Part shown: positions 26,301-39,796 of the stretch, piece by piece
How the letters are laid out: each line of letters begins with the position of its first letter
How positions within the stretch are numbered: position 1 is the first letter of the stretch
DNA from: Stercorarius parasiticus
Taxonomy: Eukaryota > Chordata > Aves > Charadriiformes > Stercorariidae
Length of the DNA: 64,000 nt
Direction: 5' to 3'
NCBI GenBank assembly: GCA_013396915.1
Contig: VWZL01000806.1
Location: forward strand, 372,001-436,000
Program-made: the position numbers and the translations under genes
Notes under the pieces: model-generated
What the model saw: the letters and a program-made list of their open reading frames with translations, nothing else
What the model was told of the DNA's origin: nothing
The model's database searches: none

Positions 26301-29300
26301 ACGAATGGCCTTAACTGCTAAGCGATCGTAATATACATGATGGCTGTGTTCCTATTTCACTGGAGGACCTATGCCAAATTCCTTGAGGGTGGGGCAGAAA
26401 GCATTGAAAGAGGCACGCTACCTGGCCAGGGCAGCCAGGGAGACAACCAGAATGGGTGCTTGGCTAGTTATAGATCATTTAGCTGGCAGGAGGAAAACCC
26501 CATAGCAACAAGTGCTTTCCTCCCTGTTTACTCAGCATAAGCACCAAGGAGTTGCTTCCATCCATAAGCCTCATCTGCCACCGCTCCGTCAAGTGCAGTT
26601 TGAATTTAGGATTTCAACTCAAAAATGGCACAATGAGCAGGCCATGGAATGCCTTGTGCAGATCAGAATAAAATGGAGGTATTCAGAGACAGATGTATCA
26701 AATTCAAATACAAAATTCAAGGCGTCTGGGTCATTAGGAACAAAGCAGTTTTCTTGTCTTGCTTTTTTCTTTTCCAAGAAAACTTCTGGAGAAACCTAAT
26801 AGGCCTACAGCAAGTCTTCCCACACACAAAAACATTACCAGGGTGCTCTCGTGTCACTCCTTTGCCTCCCAACACACAGGCTTTAAAGTTTACTAACTCC
26901 CTTTTGTGGCAAAACTTGTGGGAAAATAAGCCACCTTTGAAAAGCACTACAGGGGAGGGTAGAAAAGAAAGAAAAAACAGCCTTGTGTTTTCAAACTGAT
27001 GATGTGGGAGTTAGAACTGAACATTAAGGCTTTCCCAGGAATCCCTAAAGAATTGGTGCATATTATTTTAGGACTAAACTCAATTCATATTGGAGTCGTA
27101 AGATTGCTTTTGAATTGTTGGGTAACACTCATGACTTGATGACTGTCTTTAAACTCAGAAGTATACAGAAGTTTTTCTCTCTCCCTGGAAGGTAAATGTT
27201 GCTGATAAATATATAGCAGAGTAAGAGCCAGAGAGGTTAAGGACTCCTTTCCAGATTAAAAAACTAACAGTTTGGGTTAGAAGGTGGCAATAAATAAGAT
27301 TACTCCACCAGCTCCTGTTCTCTTCTGTCTACTAATCCTACTTTTCCCTTAGTAATATGATACTCTTGAGCTCTGTCTGGGTGAGTGGTATTTAGAAAGG
27401 GCTTTTTGAGGACTATGTTTTGCGAGTAGGATAGAGGCTTCCCAATTCTCTATGCGTAGGAGAATTCATATCTGAAAGAATATAAGAATGAAAGGACTCG
27501 TCAATCTCAGGGATCTCTCCTGGCTTCATGCCCTAAAAAATTATTAAGATATTGCAAAGCTGCCTGTATGAGCATGTACTCAGGCTCACTTTGTAGCTAG
27601 AACCATTTGAAATGGGTGTCTCTGAATTAGTTCACACTTCTTCTTGGCTCTGACGTTCCTTCCTGTTATCCTGAACTCATTCTGCCTCTGCCTCCACAGA
27701 ACCCAGGCAGCTCTCATCAAGCTGGTAATTAATAGTTCCCATGAAGTATAGAGGCAGCTGTAGAAGCATAGATAAGTGACCTTAGGTAGGTTTTTGCATG
27801 ACCTGGCTGGAATCTTGGAAACATACCTCAAAATAAAATGTGTTTTCTTTTAGTTTTCTTCACTATACAGCCTTGAATTCCATCTATCTTCTGTTTGTGG
27901 ATTATGGGGTTGGAAGGAAGGGTTGGGGTAGATTTCTGTGACAATGCCTCAAATCTGTACTCAAACTGGTGTAGATAAGGTTTTGGTGTATTGATTGATA
28001 CACTCTAGATATTTTCATTACTAAATAAGACCGATGCCTGGGGTTAAATAGAAAAATTATTCATAAAGCACGCTTTTGAAACGTTAGGTCTTTTAAATCA
28101 ATATATTTCCTCATCATGATTGGATTTCATGCAACTTCCACCTAAATACAATGAGGAATCTACTCACCTCTGAGTTGAAGGCTTCTGTATGCCCTGTTCC
28201 ATGGCAAGGGATGCTCCTGACTTCCAGAAACCTTCTCAATAAGTCTTTCCAGCCTGAGGGAAGCTAACAACCCAAATTTCAAAAGATTCAGAGATTGTTA
28301 GTGGTATTTCCACAGAAGATAATCTAACGGGTCAGGAGGCACAGGAGAAAGAGGAAGTATTAGCACTTACTGAGGTGGAATGAAAAGTACCAAGGCAAAA
28401 GAGGGCAAAATTAAGGTAAAAGCCAGCTGCTTTTCAGTGACCTCTTCATATCAAAAAAGATTCATAAAAAAATGAAAACATGGTGAGGCAATTAATACCA
28501 AAGGCATTAATTACTAATAGTGTCTAGATAATCCCAAATACCCCCCTCCTGTTCTACATTTCTACAATTCTGTGTCACCTCCTCCCTCTAGAAACCATCT
28601 GCATTGCCTGTTGCTGTATACATGAACTTATGCTCACAGATCTTAAATACGGGGGTTCTGAAAACTAACAGCACTTCCCTTTCATGTGGGGCAAGCTAAG
28701 AACACTCATACGAAAGGGCAGGATGGTTCATCTGTAACTTGTTACACTAACATAAATTGGCCATGTTTGATACCAAGACAAATGAGCCTCATGAGCCCAA
28801 ACAGAAAGAACAATTCAAAAAAGGTGTGTTGCTAAGGCAAGAGCAAAGACCTGAGTCCAGTAACAGTGCAAATACAGGAGAAGATAATTAAAAGAACAGG
28901 TTAGACAAATATTTGAAGTATTGGATAACTGTATTTTGTAAGTCTGTAAAAACAAAAGTGCATATTTTAAAGGTAAAACCACAGATGCCTAAGGACTTCG
29001 GGACGAGTCAATTATGGAGAAAGTATGGAGGAGTAGAGGGAGATGAGGGAATAACAAAAAAAGAAAAGAAAGAAAATCAAACTAGACTTCACAACTTCTA
29101 GAGGCACCAGCATTCTTCTCAGGGAATGTAATATTTTCCCTAGCTGCAAATTTATGCAACAGGTCAAATACATGTTAGCCTCATTTTCTTTGATAGCAGA
29201 TTGTATAGATCAGATATCAGAGCCTAAGAACGTTCATCTTATGTAAAGACTGCAATTTAAAAACAACTAGTGGTGGTCCAGGAGAAAAGAAGTGGAAATA

Positions 29301-31523
29301 GAGTAACTCCTTAATGATGAATTTTAGGGTTTGGATGCTATCAAAGCAGAAACTATGTTCTATTTTATAGCTAATAAAGGTCAAACATCTGAAAACATAG
29401 ACTAGGATGCGTATGAAACTGTAGCATGAAGGAAATTAGTAGAGCTTCCCAGAGGAAAAGAAAAGTAGAAGCCAAAGAAGTAAATTAACACTGGAGAGTA
29501 AAGAAGGTAGAGCTTCGCATAAAAATAGTTTATGACTATATTTAAGCACCTCTCACTTCCTTCTGTTATTAAAGAAAATTAGAAAGGCCCACAACGGGCT
29601 GAAGTTAAGATATGGCAGTATGAAAATAAGGCCAGTGATCTCCTCACTTCTAGATAAAAAGCAGGAAAAAAGTCAATTTTCAGACAATAAAAATACAAAA
29701 GTGTGGTGAGACTAAAGACCAGAGATGCTGTCTAACAATTTATAAGTTTTCATCTCTGTTTTATGCTCTCAGACACATGGATACTATGGAGAAAACTGCA
29801 GAATTATAGATTAATGAGCTTAGCATGCCATGGCTAAATAGGCATCAGTTAGATCCTGACTTAGAATAAATAATCAAAAAGTGGAGGCTGTAAAAGAATG
29901 AAATTAAGGCTGATGTGCAGAGCCCAGAATAAAATAGTTTATACTACAGAGTGGCACCAGATATTTTTGAGGGAATAGGAAGAATCTTTTTATAAAAGTC
30001 ACAAGGCATATTGAAACATGGGTAAGAGAGGCTGTTTTAATTTTGTTATGCATATCGTACTTTTTAGGATTATAACTAAAAGGATTAAACCACTGCTCAG
30101 ATAATAACCCTGAACAAACAGAATAATACTGTGCTAACATTCATAGGTCATATAGATAGCTATATGGAAGTGCATTTATCAATTACAAAAGTGATCTTTT
30201 TAGCAAGTCAACAGATGTGAGAAGTAGTTTATCTGTGATATTTCTTGCTATTTTAGAATATGGGAAATATTTTAAAAGAAACATAAATGCTGATAGGATT
30301 TTAGAAATCAGTATCAGACAATTCTGATAGGAATATCATGGCATGACAGTGGCATTCTGAAGGAAAACAAGTTCATTAACAAAAATGGAATACACTAGAA
30401 AAAACCTTTTAAAAAAATAAATACATTTATAGATACTTAATGTCAGTAATAATTCTAGGAATTTATCTGTCTGATAATAATGGCAAAATGGATTCATAAC
30501 ATTTTTTTTTTCAAAACTTTAGGGTCTACAGGTATTGTCAATTAAATAGATTTAAAAACAATATGAGAAGAGTTATAACTGTTTCACATGTTTACAGTTA
30601 CTTGATTATTTTATTTTGACATAGTATATCAGGGACATAAAATTAAAGATTTTTGAATACTTATAACAACATTAAGAGCCAAGAAAAGACAACCTTATGG
30701 AATCTTAGATTTTGATTTAATAAACTCAGAAAGCATTTTCAGATTTACAGCTCTTATTTGTCTTGATTTCAGAAAACTCCCTACCACCAATCATGCTAAT
30801 GAAATTAATGTTTAACAACACAGCATTATTTATTTACTTATTTTAAAGAACTGTACTTAACAGTACTTAAATCACACTGAAAGACAATGAAATTGTAATC
30901 TTTCATAGTAATGAAAGGTTATTCCTTCTGTTACCATGACTTGAGGTTTTAGTTATGCTTTGGAATTAGACTTGCCAAACAAATTCCAAGTTCTGAAAAT
31001 TTTTTGAATATTTCAATTCTAGTGAGGAAAACAGGTAGTTCTGTGCCCATATATTTACTGCTAAAAAGAGAGGTGCTATTTCAGGTCTGAAAGCATTAAT
31101 TCCTGTTCTTAGGACACCAATCATAACTTTCAGTCACAAACAGCTTGAAACCAAGGCAGGAACATTCTTTACCTATTCCATATCTTTTCCACTGCCTGTA
31201 GAGTTAGCATTCTGGTTTTGGCACACAGTTAATTCTAATAAAGAAACAAGAACTTGGGAAACACACAGATGGCCACATGCTATAAATTATGTGGCTGTCT
31301 TATGTGGGTGGTATGTAAAACATTGCTTCTTCACTCCCTCATATCAAGCCTGAAATCAGAAGGCACTTGGTGCTCGATAAGGCTTTTACATTTTCTATTT
31401 TTAATGTATGTAAGAATTTTCTGACCTCCAAAAACAAGTCTTGTCAAGTGGGAAAACTTTTATGTGACATAATCTCTCAAAATCTAAAATTCTTTCCATT
31501 AATGATGTTTCTGTTCTCTCCAG

Positions 31524-31609
31524 AGGAAAGCTCCACACAAGAAGAGTACAAGAAAAGGAGCAAATCCAAGAACAAAAAGACACGTTCAAGTATGACTGAA
31601 GTGGTTTAA
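31524..31609 (+). CDS. SMIM31: SMIM31 last coding exon: charged C-terminal tail
   Basis: The exon starts after the acceptor CTCTCCAG and completes codon 38 (G|AG, Glu). It encodes 28 residues including the split codon: first acidic/polar (EESSTQEE), then a basic cluster (YKKRSKSKNKKTR), ending SSMTEVV and TAA at 31607-31609. The total protein is 65 residues, slightly shorter than the ~71 I recall for the human protein. An acidic patch followed by a lysine-rich patch after the membrane helix is the same plan as in mammals, although individual residues differ. The frame stays open upstream of the acceptor to 31367, but that part is intronic and has no homology. The phase-compatible join, the matching charge pattern and a nearby poly(A) signal make the assignment strong. 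Confidence 0.82.
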
Positions 31610-31836
31610 AAGGTTACCCAGGTGCTCTGTTTGAAATACTTCTGAAAAAGGTAGCTCTGGAAGCTGGTCACCTGAAGACAGTGAGAAAAAGGATGTGAGA
31701 AAGGAAGGACCTGATCATCATCAGATGGAATCCAGACATATCAATTAGAGTTAATGAACCACGACCCATGAAGCTGCTTCAGCACCTTTTTACAACCCCA
31801 ATTCATGGCCTTAATAAAACTACCAGGGCTTTTTTT
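31610..31836 (+). other. SMIM31: SMIM31 3' UTR with poly(A) signal
   Basis: A canonical AATAAA lies at 31813-31818, about 205 bp after the stop, and is followed by a T-rich stretch (TTTTTTT near 31831-31837) typical of a downstream element. The cleavage site is estimated, not seen. Later AATAAA-like hexamers could provide longer forms. Confidence 0.6.
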
Positions 31837-34800
31837 ACAGAGCACATCTGGTCTAAATTCTGAAAGGAGGAACTTCAAATTCAGAAGTTATGTTTGGTTT
31901 CTTCCCTGCTTTTCAGTCAACAGAACATTGGCATGGGAAGATAATATTTCTACAATGAGACTTAATTTACGTTAACATTAATCAGCTGTTGAAGCTTACT
32001 GAAAAGTGCGAGGCAAATATTTTTTAAAACTCTCCAGTATAATGCAACCTATATTCAAGTATCACTTTTGATTTTGGATATTTAGAAAGTTTATAATATG
32101 CCTTATAAAAATTAGGTTGATTTGCTACTTTTGAAAGGTGCCTCACTCAGCCTTGATATTGAAGTCCATTTCTTGACAGACCAGGGATGGCTAATGAAGC
32201 AATACCTCTTTCTCCCCAAAGTCCAGAAGATCTGCTGAAAGCCTAAGGCTGAAGTTGGAACTGATCCTTCTTGCCTCACGGACGAAGGATTTCTGCTGTT
32301 TTTCAGGTTTTGGATCCTACCCATTTCCTTAGGTCTCAAGTAACCGCACTACACCAGCACTGCTTCTTCTGCTCAGAAGTAGAAAGAAGCAAGAGGAAGG
32401 ACAAAGTAGTTTACAGACTAGTTACTAGAAGACTCCTTTTTGCATATTAGGAGATGACTGGAAGAGCTCAGGGCTGGGTTACAAGGTATAATACGTACAG
32501 GGAAGGAGAAGTCATTTTGTTCCTCACCACAGTGACAGGAGTAAAAATATCAAGAAATTGACCCTGTTGTATGACAAAGCTTCAGATGGTAGTTGTTGAG
32601 CAGCCTAATTATAATGCATCATTTTCAGATTGTCAGTGTTTTTCAGGAAAGCAAAGAGAATGTCTGTTCTGTCAGATAGCTAACATTAATCCAAAATCCC
32701 TGGTTTATGCCATATCACACTATTTCCTATTACCTATACAGCTTGTACTTAGCACAAAAATGGTTTTCCCAAAACAAATCAATTCACTATGAAAACGGAT
32801 ATCTAAATTACAATTGCTTTTTGGTAATGGCAGGCAAGTCCAGGAACACTTATCCAGTTTAGGCCTTGTCAAATCCTCCTACAGTAAAATACATTATCTT
32901 GCTCTCTTTATAATAAGCAGAAAATATGAACACCTTTAGACAACATGCTGCTTTGCTTGCAGGACCTCAGCGGGAGCTGGTGCCTCACAAGAAGACCTTC
33001 CCACTGCGTTCCTGCAGCCTGGTTCAGAAACCCACAAAGGAAAGCTACTCAGTGCAGAGCAGGAAGGTTGCAGGAGCTGGGAGACAGTGTCTCCCGGCCA
33101 GCTGCATTGCAGATTCCCTCTTCTCACCGAGTTAAAAAGTGATGGGTCACATCCTGCTTCTGGGGAAGACAAAGGCCTCTCAGTAGTCAGTATCTCTTTA
33201 ACTCTGAACTGGAAGAAAACCATCATTCAGAAGTAAGAGTCCAGTTTGGTCTTGCACGGGGAAATGTCTGTGGTATGTGCAGGACCTCATTGGGAGTCAC
33301 TGCCTCTCAAGGGAAGTGGCTCCTAGAGTTTTGTATTATAAAATCTTTCCATATCTTAATTAACAGACTAAGTAATAGAACACGTCCTTTTATTCTAGCA
33401 AGTTTTCTCAATGCAAAAGTCTCACACTATTTTAAATGGCTTGGTAATAAAAAATCCTGCAAACTGTCTCTCCCAATATATACACCATTGTTAAGACAAG
33501 TTCAATTTTCTCTTTTTTTTTTGTTTTATTTTTTAACCTTCCAAGACCTCATTAAATGTTACTGGTATTGAAAACACGGTCAAACAAGTGAAATAAAACA
33601 AAATGGGAAGTTTCAAATTAGTAAAATTTTAAAATTATCGAAATATAGAGTGTTGGCTGCAAATACTTCCTGCCTTGCTTAAATATAAAATTATTTTTTA
33701 AAATATGCGTTCAGAGAACACATGTAAGATAGTGAATAAACCACTCACAGACCAGGTGTTAACAGTCCACTATTTTAATAATTTCTTTCAACCAAATAGT
33801 ACTTCAGTAAAGAAAGAATATATAACAGAAGAAATATTTCTTTTTTTTATCTTCAGGTGTCATATAAATATATTTAGGGAAAATCTCTGTGTAAACAAGG
33901 TTTTCTGAGAGAAAACACTGTACTAGGCATTTGTGGTTTCATGAGCTGTTTACAAGTTGTTCTAAGATGAATGAACCTAACAAGGATCCATATTCTAACA
34001 CTTTTTATTTAAAAACACAGTAAATTGTATTTCTTTGTAAACTGAGTTTCTTTGGTCTTTAATGTATTTTTTTTATTACTGCTTTGAAGACTTTTAATCT
34101 ACAGAGCAGTTATTTTGATTAAAAACTACTGTTCCTCATCCAATTTTCTCATGTTCTCAACAATTCATGTTTGTAGGGATACATCCAGCAAAAAATTATT
34201 CAGCATTGACACAAAGATAAGAGAGCACTTCGCAACTCAGAATTGTGGCTTGGAAGATCCAAATCAAGCACACACGTTCAATCCTGCTTGTGAATTGCAG
34301 TCCAAGTTTTTGCATACGTTCTAAACAGAACTAAAGTGAACTTTCTAATCTTTTAACTACTAGAAGATATAGGGGACCGACCTCCCAGCACAGTAAGTGT
34401 ATTTAAAAATGCCATTAAATTACAGAATTAAAAAAAAATAAAATAAATCTATGTTCACATTCTCAAGCTAAGTGAGACATAGCTATAAGAAGATTTATAA
34501 TGTCACTTTCAAAGGGGAGAGCATACCAGGACTGGATAGCAGGTAACTCTGGTATAGACAGTAAAATGTTGCCCTACAATGAAAAGAGGTCTAAGTGTGA
34601 AAAAGTACTTACTCATGAAGTTGCTATTGCAAACAGAAGCTGTCACTAGGTAGAGATTAATTTCAAGTCCATCTTGAAGGCTCTCAACACAAAAACTAAT
34701 GTTAAATACTGCAAAGAGACTTCAAATTTCTCTGAACATGAAGAGATCCTCTGATCATCATACACTTTGGATCTTCCTTAGTTAAGAATCTGTTTGCAAA

Positions 34801-37800
34801 CACATTTAAGCTGAACTGTTGGGAAACTACTTTGAAATAAGAATATCCATACAGGGGTTGCATTACTTTAAAAATATCTCATAGCAAATCAAACTAGCCT
34901 TCTTTCACAGATATGCTGGTAGATACCGCTATACAGAGGTAAAATCACTTCTGACATTATTGCCCAGTCACAACAAAACTAATTTTAATGATTTATATTT
35001 ACAAAAGCCACTAGAACATTAAAGGTGTCATACAATCATCACCTAATTGCTCTCCTAACCATTAAGAGACAGGAAGCAACCATGCTTACACAGTAAAGAG
35101 GAAGACCTTTTACTAGGGACACGCAGTTATACTTCACCAGATTAAAATTCTGTGCTCTCTTCTATTATTATTCAGAGATATTGTTCTACTTATGCCTTAT
35201 TGTGTTCTGTAAGAAGACAACACGTCATCTTCCACCCTGAACAGCTGTAAACCTTCCTGCAGGTAATTTCTGCACTTGAGTATCCTCCTCCTCCTCCCAG
35301 TACTAGCAGCATTACTTCTATCACGTTTGGTAAAGTTTTTCAGCTGTAGAGAATCCAAGTAAAGATCCTGGCATTAGACGAGTCTTTCCTGGAATGTAAA
35401 TCTGGCTCTGTCGAAGTCAGGAAGATTTTTACAGTTTAATTCAATTAGGGGACAACTTAGACTTAATAGCCCATTCCTGCTCAAGGCACAAGTTACGGAA
35501 GAGGAACTGTAATTCTGGGAGTGACTTGTTCATCCTAATGGCCACATCCTCAGGGCTGAAGTTAATTCATTTTTTATTAAAAAATTCCCATAAGAGTGAC
35601 TCCAAAGGGGAAGCAATTCTTTTGAGTAGAGATACAGTACAGGTGAAGTAACTATTTTCTTATTCTGAGATTTAGTGGCTATTGCTCCTTAGGATCAACC
35701 CATAAAGTGTACTATTTCTGCACTGACTGATAGATGTAATTCCTGCTGACTGTTGTTCTCCTTATAAAGCAGAAGCAGAAAAGAAAGTGCACCATCAGTT
35801 GAGAAAGTTAATTTTAAATAGCGATGGAAAGTACCTCACCGAAAATGTGGATCTAAGCCATGAACTTTAATGAGGTAATAAAAAATAGTAAGAAAGAAAA
35901 CAAATGCGTGTGAACAATTATTTTACATGAAATTGCATAAAGAATTAATCATATCAGATTACCATCACACCGGTATAGAATTTGTATATAGTTGGCTAAC
36001 AGTTGAAATCCATGACATTATTATTTATATGTACATCTGAATATATGTTTTGCTATAGCAGACAGTATTTGATAAATCTTCCAAAAATCCTTGCAGCTAT
36101 CGATTTCCGCTTCATTTTGAATGGAAATATTTTTATATTATCAGGCAACATATTCAAATTTTGATTCTTAGCACTGAGTCATTTAGTAATACCTCTGACC
36201 CTCAATAGCAGTATGTAGATTTACACTAGCTAGTGATCCAGCCATCAACTTCTAGACAATCACAATACCTTTCATCTATTCTTCTTCTAAATATTATATC
36301 ATTCACACAAATATATTTCAAATTATTTTGCTGCAGGAGGGCAGCTCTTATCCATCATAATCAGAGAAGCTATAACATGAAGAATGACTGCTTCACAGCA
36401 CAGATATTATTTCTGCTTTCTAATACTCATGTAGATTTTTAGTTTCATGATTTATTTGCACCACAGTGAAATATCCGACCAGGTTCAAAGCTAATGATAT
36501 GTAAAGTATTAACCTTGACAGCTGAATAAGATCTTTATATTCAAAAAAAGTGAGGAAGAGAGAGAACAGAGGCACTGACAGACACAGCCATGATTCCTAG
36601 GAAAACATACTTAAGGAAGGCACATTACAGTATTTCTATGCAGCCAAGCTCTCACAGTCTAAGCTACAGCTAGAGCAGCTGTTCTACATAACTTTCTACA
36701 TGGGCACTCTTGTACTAGAAGACCGTGATTTAAACATCTTAAGCTTAACTCACTCTCAAAGACTAAAAACCACGGTCTTGGTTCAAGGTAAGATTTAAAG
36801 GTAATATCTTTTGCATAATATTTTCTTGCACCAGAAAATTCTTAGTCAGCCATCTCCATCCATTTCCAAAACACATTACTGGTGACTGCCTTCTCTTTCA
36901 CTTGAAAGTGGTTCAGAAGCCTAGCCTGCAGGTACTAATGCAGCCATGTCATATGAATTTATATTTGACCAAGTCTTACATTCATCTTAGTATTTTCTGA
37001 ACAATTAGCAAACAAGGAAAACAAACAGGAAGATCCTGTTTGGAAAACCCTTGCTTTGAAGGACTGACAAAAGCTACCTCACTACAGCCGTTGCAACCAG
37101 ACACTTTCTATGACTGGCAGAACAGAGCGGCACTCAGTATTCATAGGGGAGTCCTTTGATCCCAAGAGTATCATTTACCTGTGTTACGGGTCATTTAATT
37201 ATTTGTTTTCTCAGTCAATATCCTTTGATGTAACTAATTCAGGATGCCAGTGCTCTGGTATATAGAGAAGTGATTAATTCCAGCTACAGCATCTTCAAAG
37301 ATGACGTTGCCGTACAACACAGAAGAAAAAGACATGAAAAAAGAAAGAGGTTAGACATAAATAGTGTATCTCTATTCAGCTAAGAACTAAACTCTATGTA
37401 TTAGTCTGAGGGAATTTTTGAGGGGTTAGCTACACAGCGTACCCTTTATCTTTGTTTTATATGATACACGTAAATTGTGTATTTATTAAAATGTAATTGA
37501 TAGATGTAAATTCATGGGACTATATGTTTACATATTCCAAAGAAAGGTAATATTAAGGTGATAAAAATAGCATTCACCTGCTTTCTTAAATGAAAGAATT
37601 CAGGATGTATTTTCATTCCTTGCCTAAAGAAGGGTTGTAAAGTACAGTGGTATTGAACCCACGCAACATATAGTCCACACAAACACACATATATAGGCAT
37701 TCTGTGTCATTACCTCTAGCTTTACGACTGCATAATTTTTTGTGGTTGATCGAGGCAGACCAAAGATAAAATAATTATTCTCTATAAATTAAAAAATCCA

Positions 37801-39670
37801 CCCTTGTTGGGCTTTTCCTACCCCTTTCTAGAACGTACCTAGGCTTCTTGTTATTTTCTAAATTTCTCCGAGACTCACTCTTGAAGTGCTCTGGACTAGA
37901 AGGGAATATGCCCACTTTTGTCCTTAAATCCCGAGAACCAGACTGACTGCAAAAAGACAAGAGTTCTAACTCAGAATGCTGAGGTTACAGCTGGGTGAGG
38001 GAGTCATGCAGGCCCACGGGAGAAGGCTTGTAGAGCACCACGGTTGGTGCCGAGGACGCGGCGTCCACACCACATACATTTCAGGAGCATTTGCTCAGAT
38101 ATCAGCTTCTGCAGACCAAACTGCCATTAGCAGTTGGACCTCATCTGTTGTACTCATCTTCAATTCATAATTAGTTAAAAAAGAATCCAGTTTGCACTTT
38201 CTGATACCGCTTCATGACAGGAAGTAAAGCACCGTAAACGGGAATGATTGGGATATTCACTTTAAAAGTGATAAAAAGTGATAAAAACACTAAGATTGAA
38301 AAAGCCGCCAGACAGCGTGTGATTTCATGAATGTACACAGTTAGTGTAGCTGCATAAAAACTTGAAGTTTAATATGCTCACCTGCTTTGTTAGAATTCAG
38401 CCAAAGTACTCAGCCCAAAAATTTGACACTTTACTTGGTTTCGCATACTCTAAAGAGTTGAATTCAAATTAGGCCTGGAGGCAGCTGTGCTGAAAGATTA
38501 AAAGCCTCTTTGCATATTCCTCTTGGGCTACTACTATGGATTTAGACTTTAAGATTACTCTTTGATCTATGTTTTCTAAATTTTTTTTTAATCTATTCAT
38601 TATCTTCTTCATAAGAGTTCTCTACGAATAATTAATTTATCAGATTCAAAGGTATGAGCTCTTCAACTGGGTGAAACAGATCAACTTGAAAAGCGCACGT
38701 AAAACCAGACATTATTTTCTGGGTGGCAGGGTTTGTTGGTAAGAAATTGTCTTTATTTCTATCTGTGTTTGCTAATTTCTATAATGGGATGATGACTGTC
38801 ATATGGTTTTAATGTAGCACAAAAAAATAGCACAGAAAGTTTTGAACTGTACATCAAGGAAATGTCCTTACCACTTTAATAATTTTATCTTTGTTTTATT
38901 AGATGTACCATTTAGCTGTCCATTAATGTGGAAACTGCATAAAGTGTTAGCAATTCACACTTGGATGCAAGCCTGAAGTAATAACTGAAATTATAATTGA
39001 CAAAAACATAGTGCTGCAACTGTTGGCTCTATGTCTCAGTGTATTTTTTCTCAAGCAAAAGAATATTTGGAGTGAAATATTATGGCTTGAGAACACTATA
39101 ATGCTGCAGAAGAGCTGCAGATCCGTTAGTGAGAGGAGAGTGAAGAACTGCTTATAGAGATGGAAGATTTTCACTTTTTCTGCTTTCTTCAGATATCCTG
39201 GGGAACCAGGAAAATAATAGATATGTAGCACACAATTCCCATGTGGCCTCTGCCAGCCCTTCATATCAGCACCTGTCAAAGCTTGATCCACAAGTTGATT
39301 TAACGTGTAGTCACTCAGAATGGTTGCTTTCATATGTAACCTCCTTATCTACCTGCTCTGGTCGTGGGAGATGGAGGAGGTCATGGCCTTGGGAGGAGTT
39401 ATTTGCAGACTTTCCCTCCCTCCTTTTCATTTACTTTTTATTTTAAAGGGAATGTGAGTGGTGTTATTTACAGCGCTGCTAAGGAAGATTAGCAGAACTG
39501 AAGGACAATAATACAGATGTAAATTTTATGATGTTATTGCTCCAGGCCAAAAGAGATGAAAGTACAGTGTTAATGACACAGCGTTTTGGTGAACATGAAG
39601 GTAAGAAAAACATACTTACAAAGGTATTAAAGGGCAATGATATGGACAGGTACTATTGGGTATCCAGTAA
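31837..39670. other. Intergenic DNA, no gene recognised
   Basis: AT-rich sequence with short chance frames on both strands. A GC-richer patch at 32.93-33.32 kb has frames of 65-98 codons on both strands with no family resemblance, and carries a diverged 34-bp motif twice (32959-32992 and 33279-33312). No RNA gene or transposon was recognised. Confidence 0.55.
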
Positions 39671-39796
39671 TCCTTCTCTTTCCTCCTATTCCTTCCTCCT
39701 CATCCTCTTCCCTCCTTTCCTTCCTCCTCTTCCTTCCTCCTCTTATTCCCCCTCCTCCTTTTCTTCTTCTTCCTCCCTCCTCCTCTTCTTCTTCTT
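39671..39796 (+). repeat. 126-bp near-pure polypyrimidine tract
   Basis: The + strand is C/T only except for three A (39688, 39702, 39745) and no G. Units such as TCCTCC, TTCC and TTC are mixed, so it is not one simple microsatellite. Tracts like this can form intramolecular triplexes and often vary in length. It yields low-complexity Ser/Leu- or Glu/Arg-rich frames that should not be called genes. Confidence 0.9.

Noticed and set aside
31367..31609. 80-codon single-exon gene reading
   Set aside because: Only the part after the acceptor at 31523 matches SMIM31; the upstream part is intronic and contains the acceptor pyrimidine tract.
36718..36780. Inverted repeat AAGACCGTG ... CACGGTCTT
   Set aside because: Arms are only nine bases with a loop of about 40; such pairs are expected by chance in 64 kb.
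38947..39333. 128-codon minus-strand frame
   Set aside because: No family resemblance, no splice or poly(A) context; composition (Phe/Ile/Ser-rich) is what AT-rich chance frames give.
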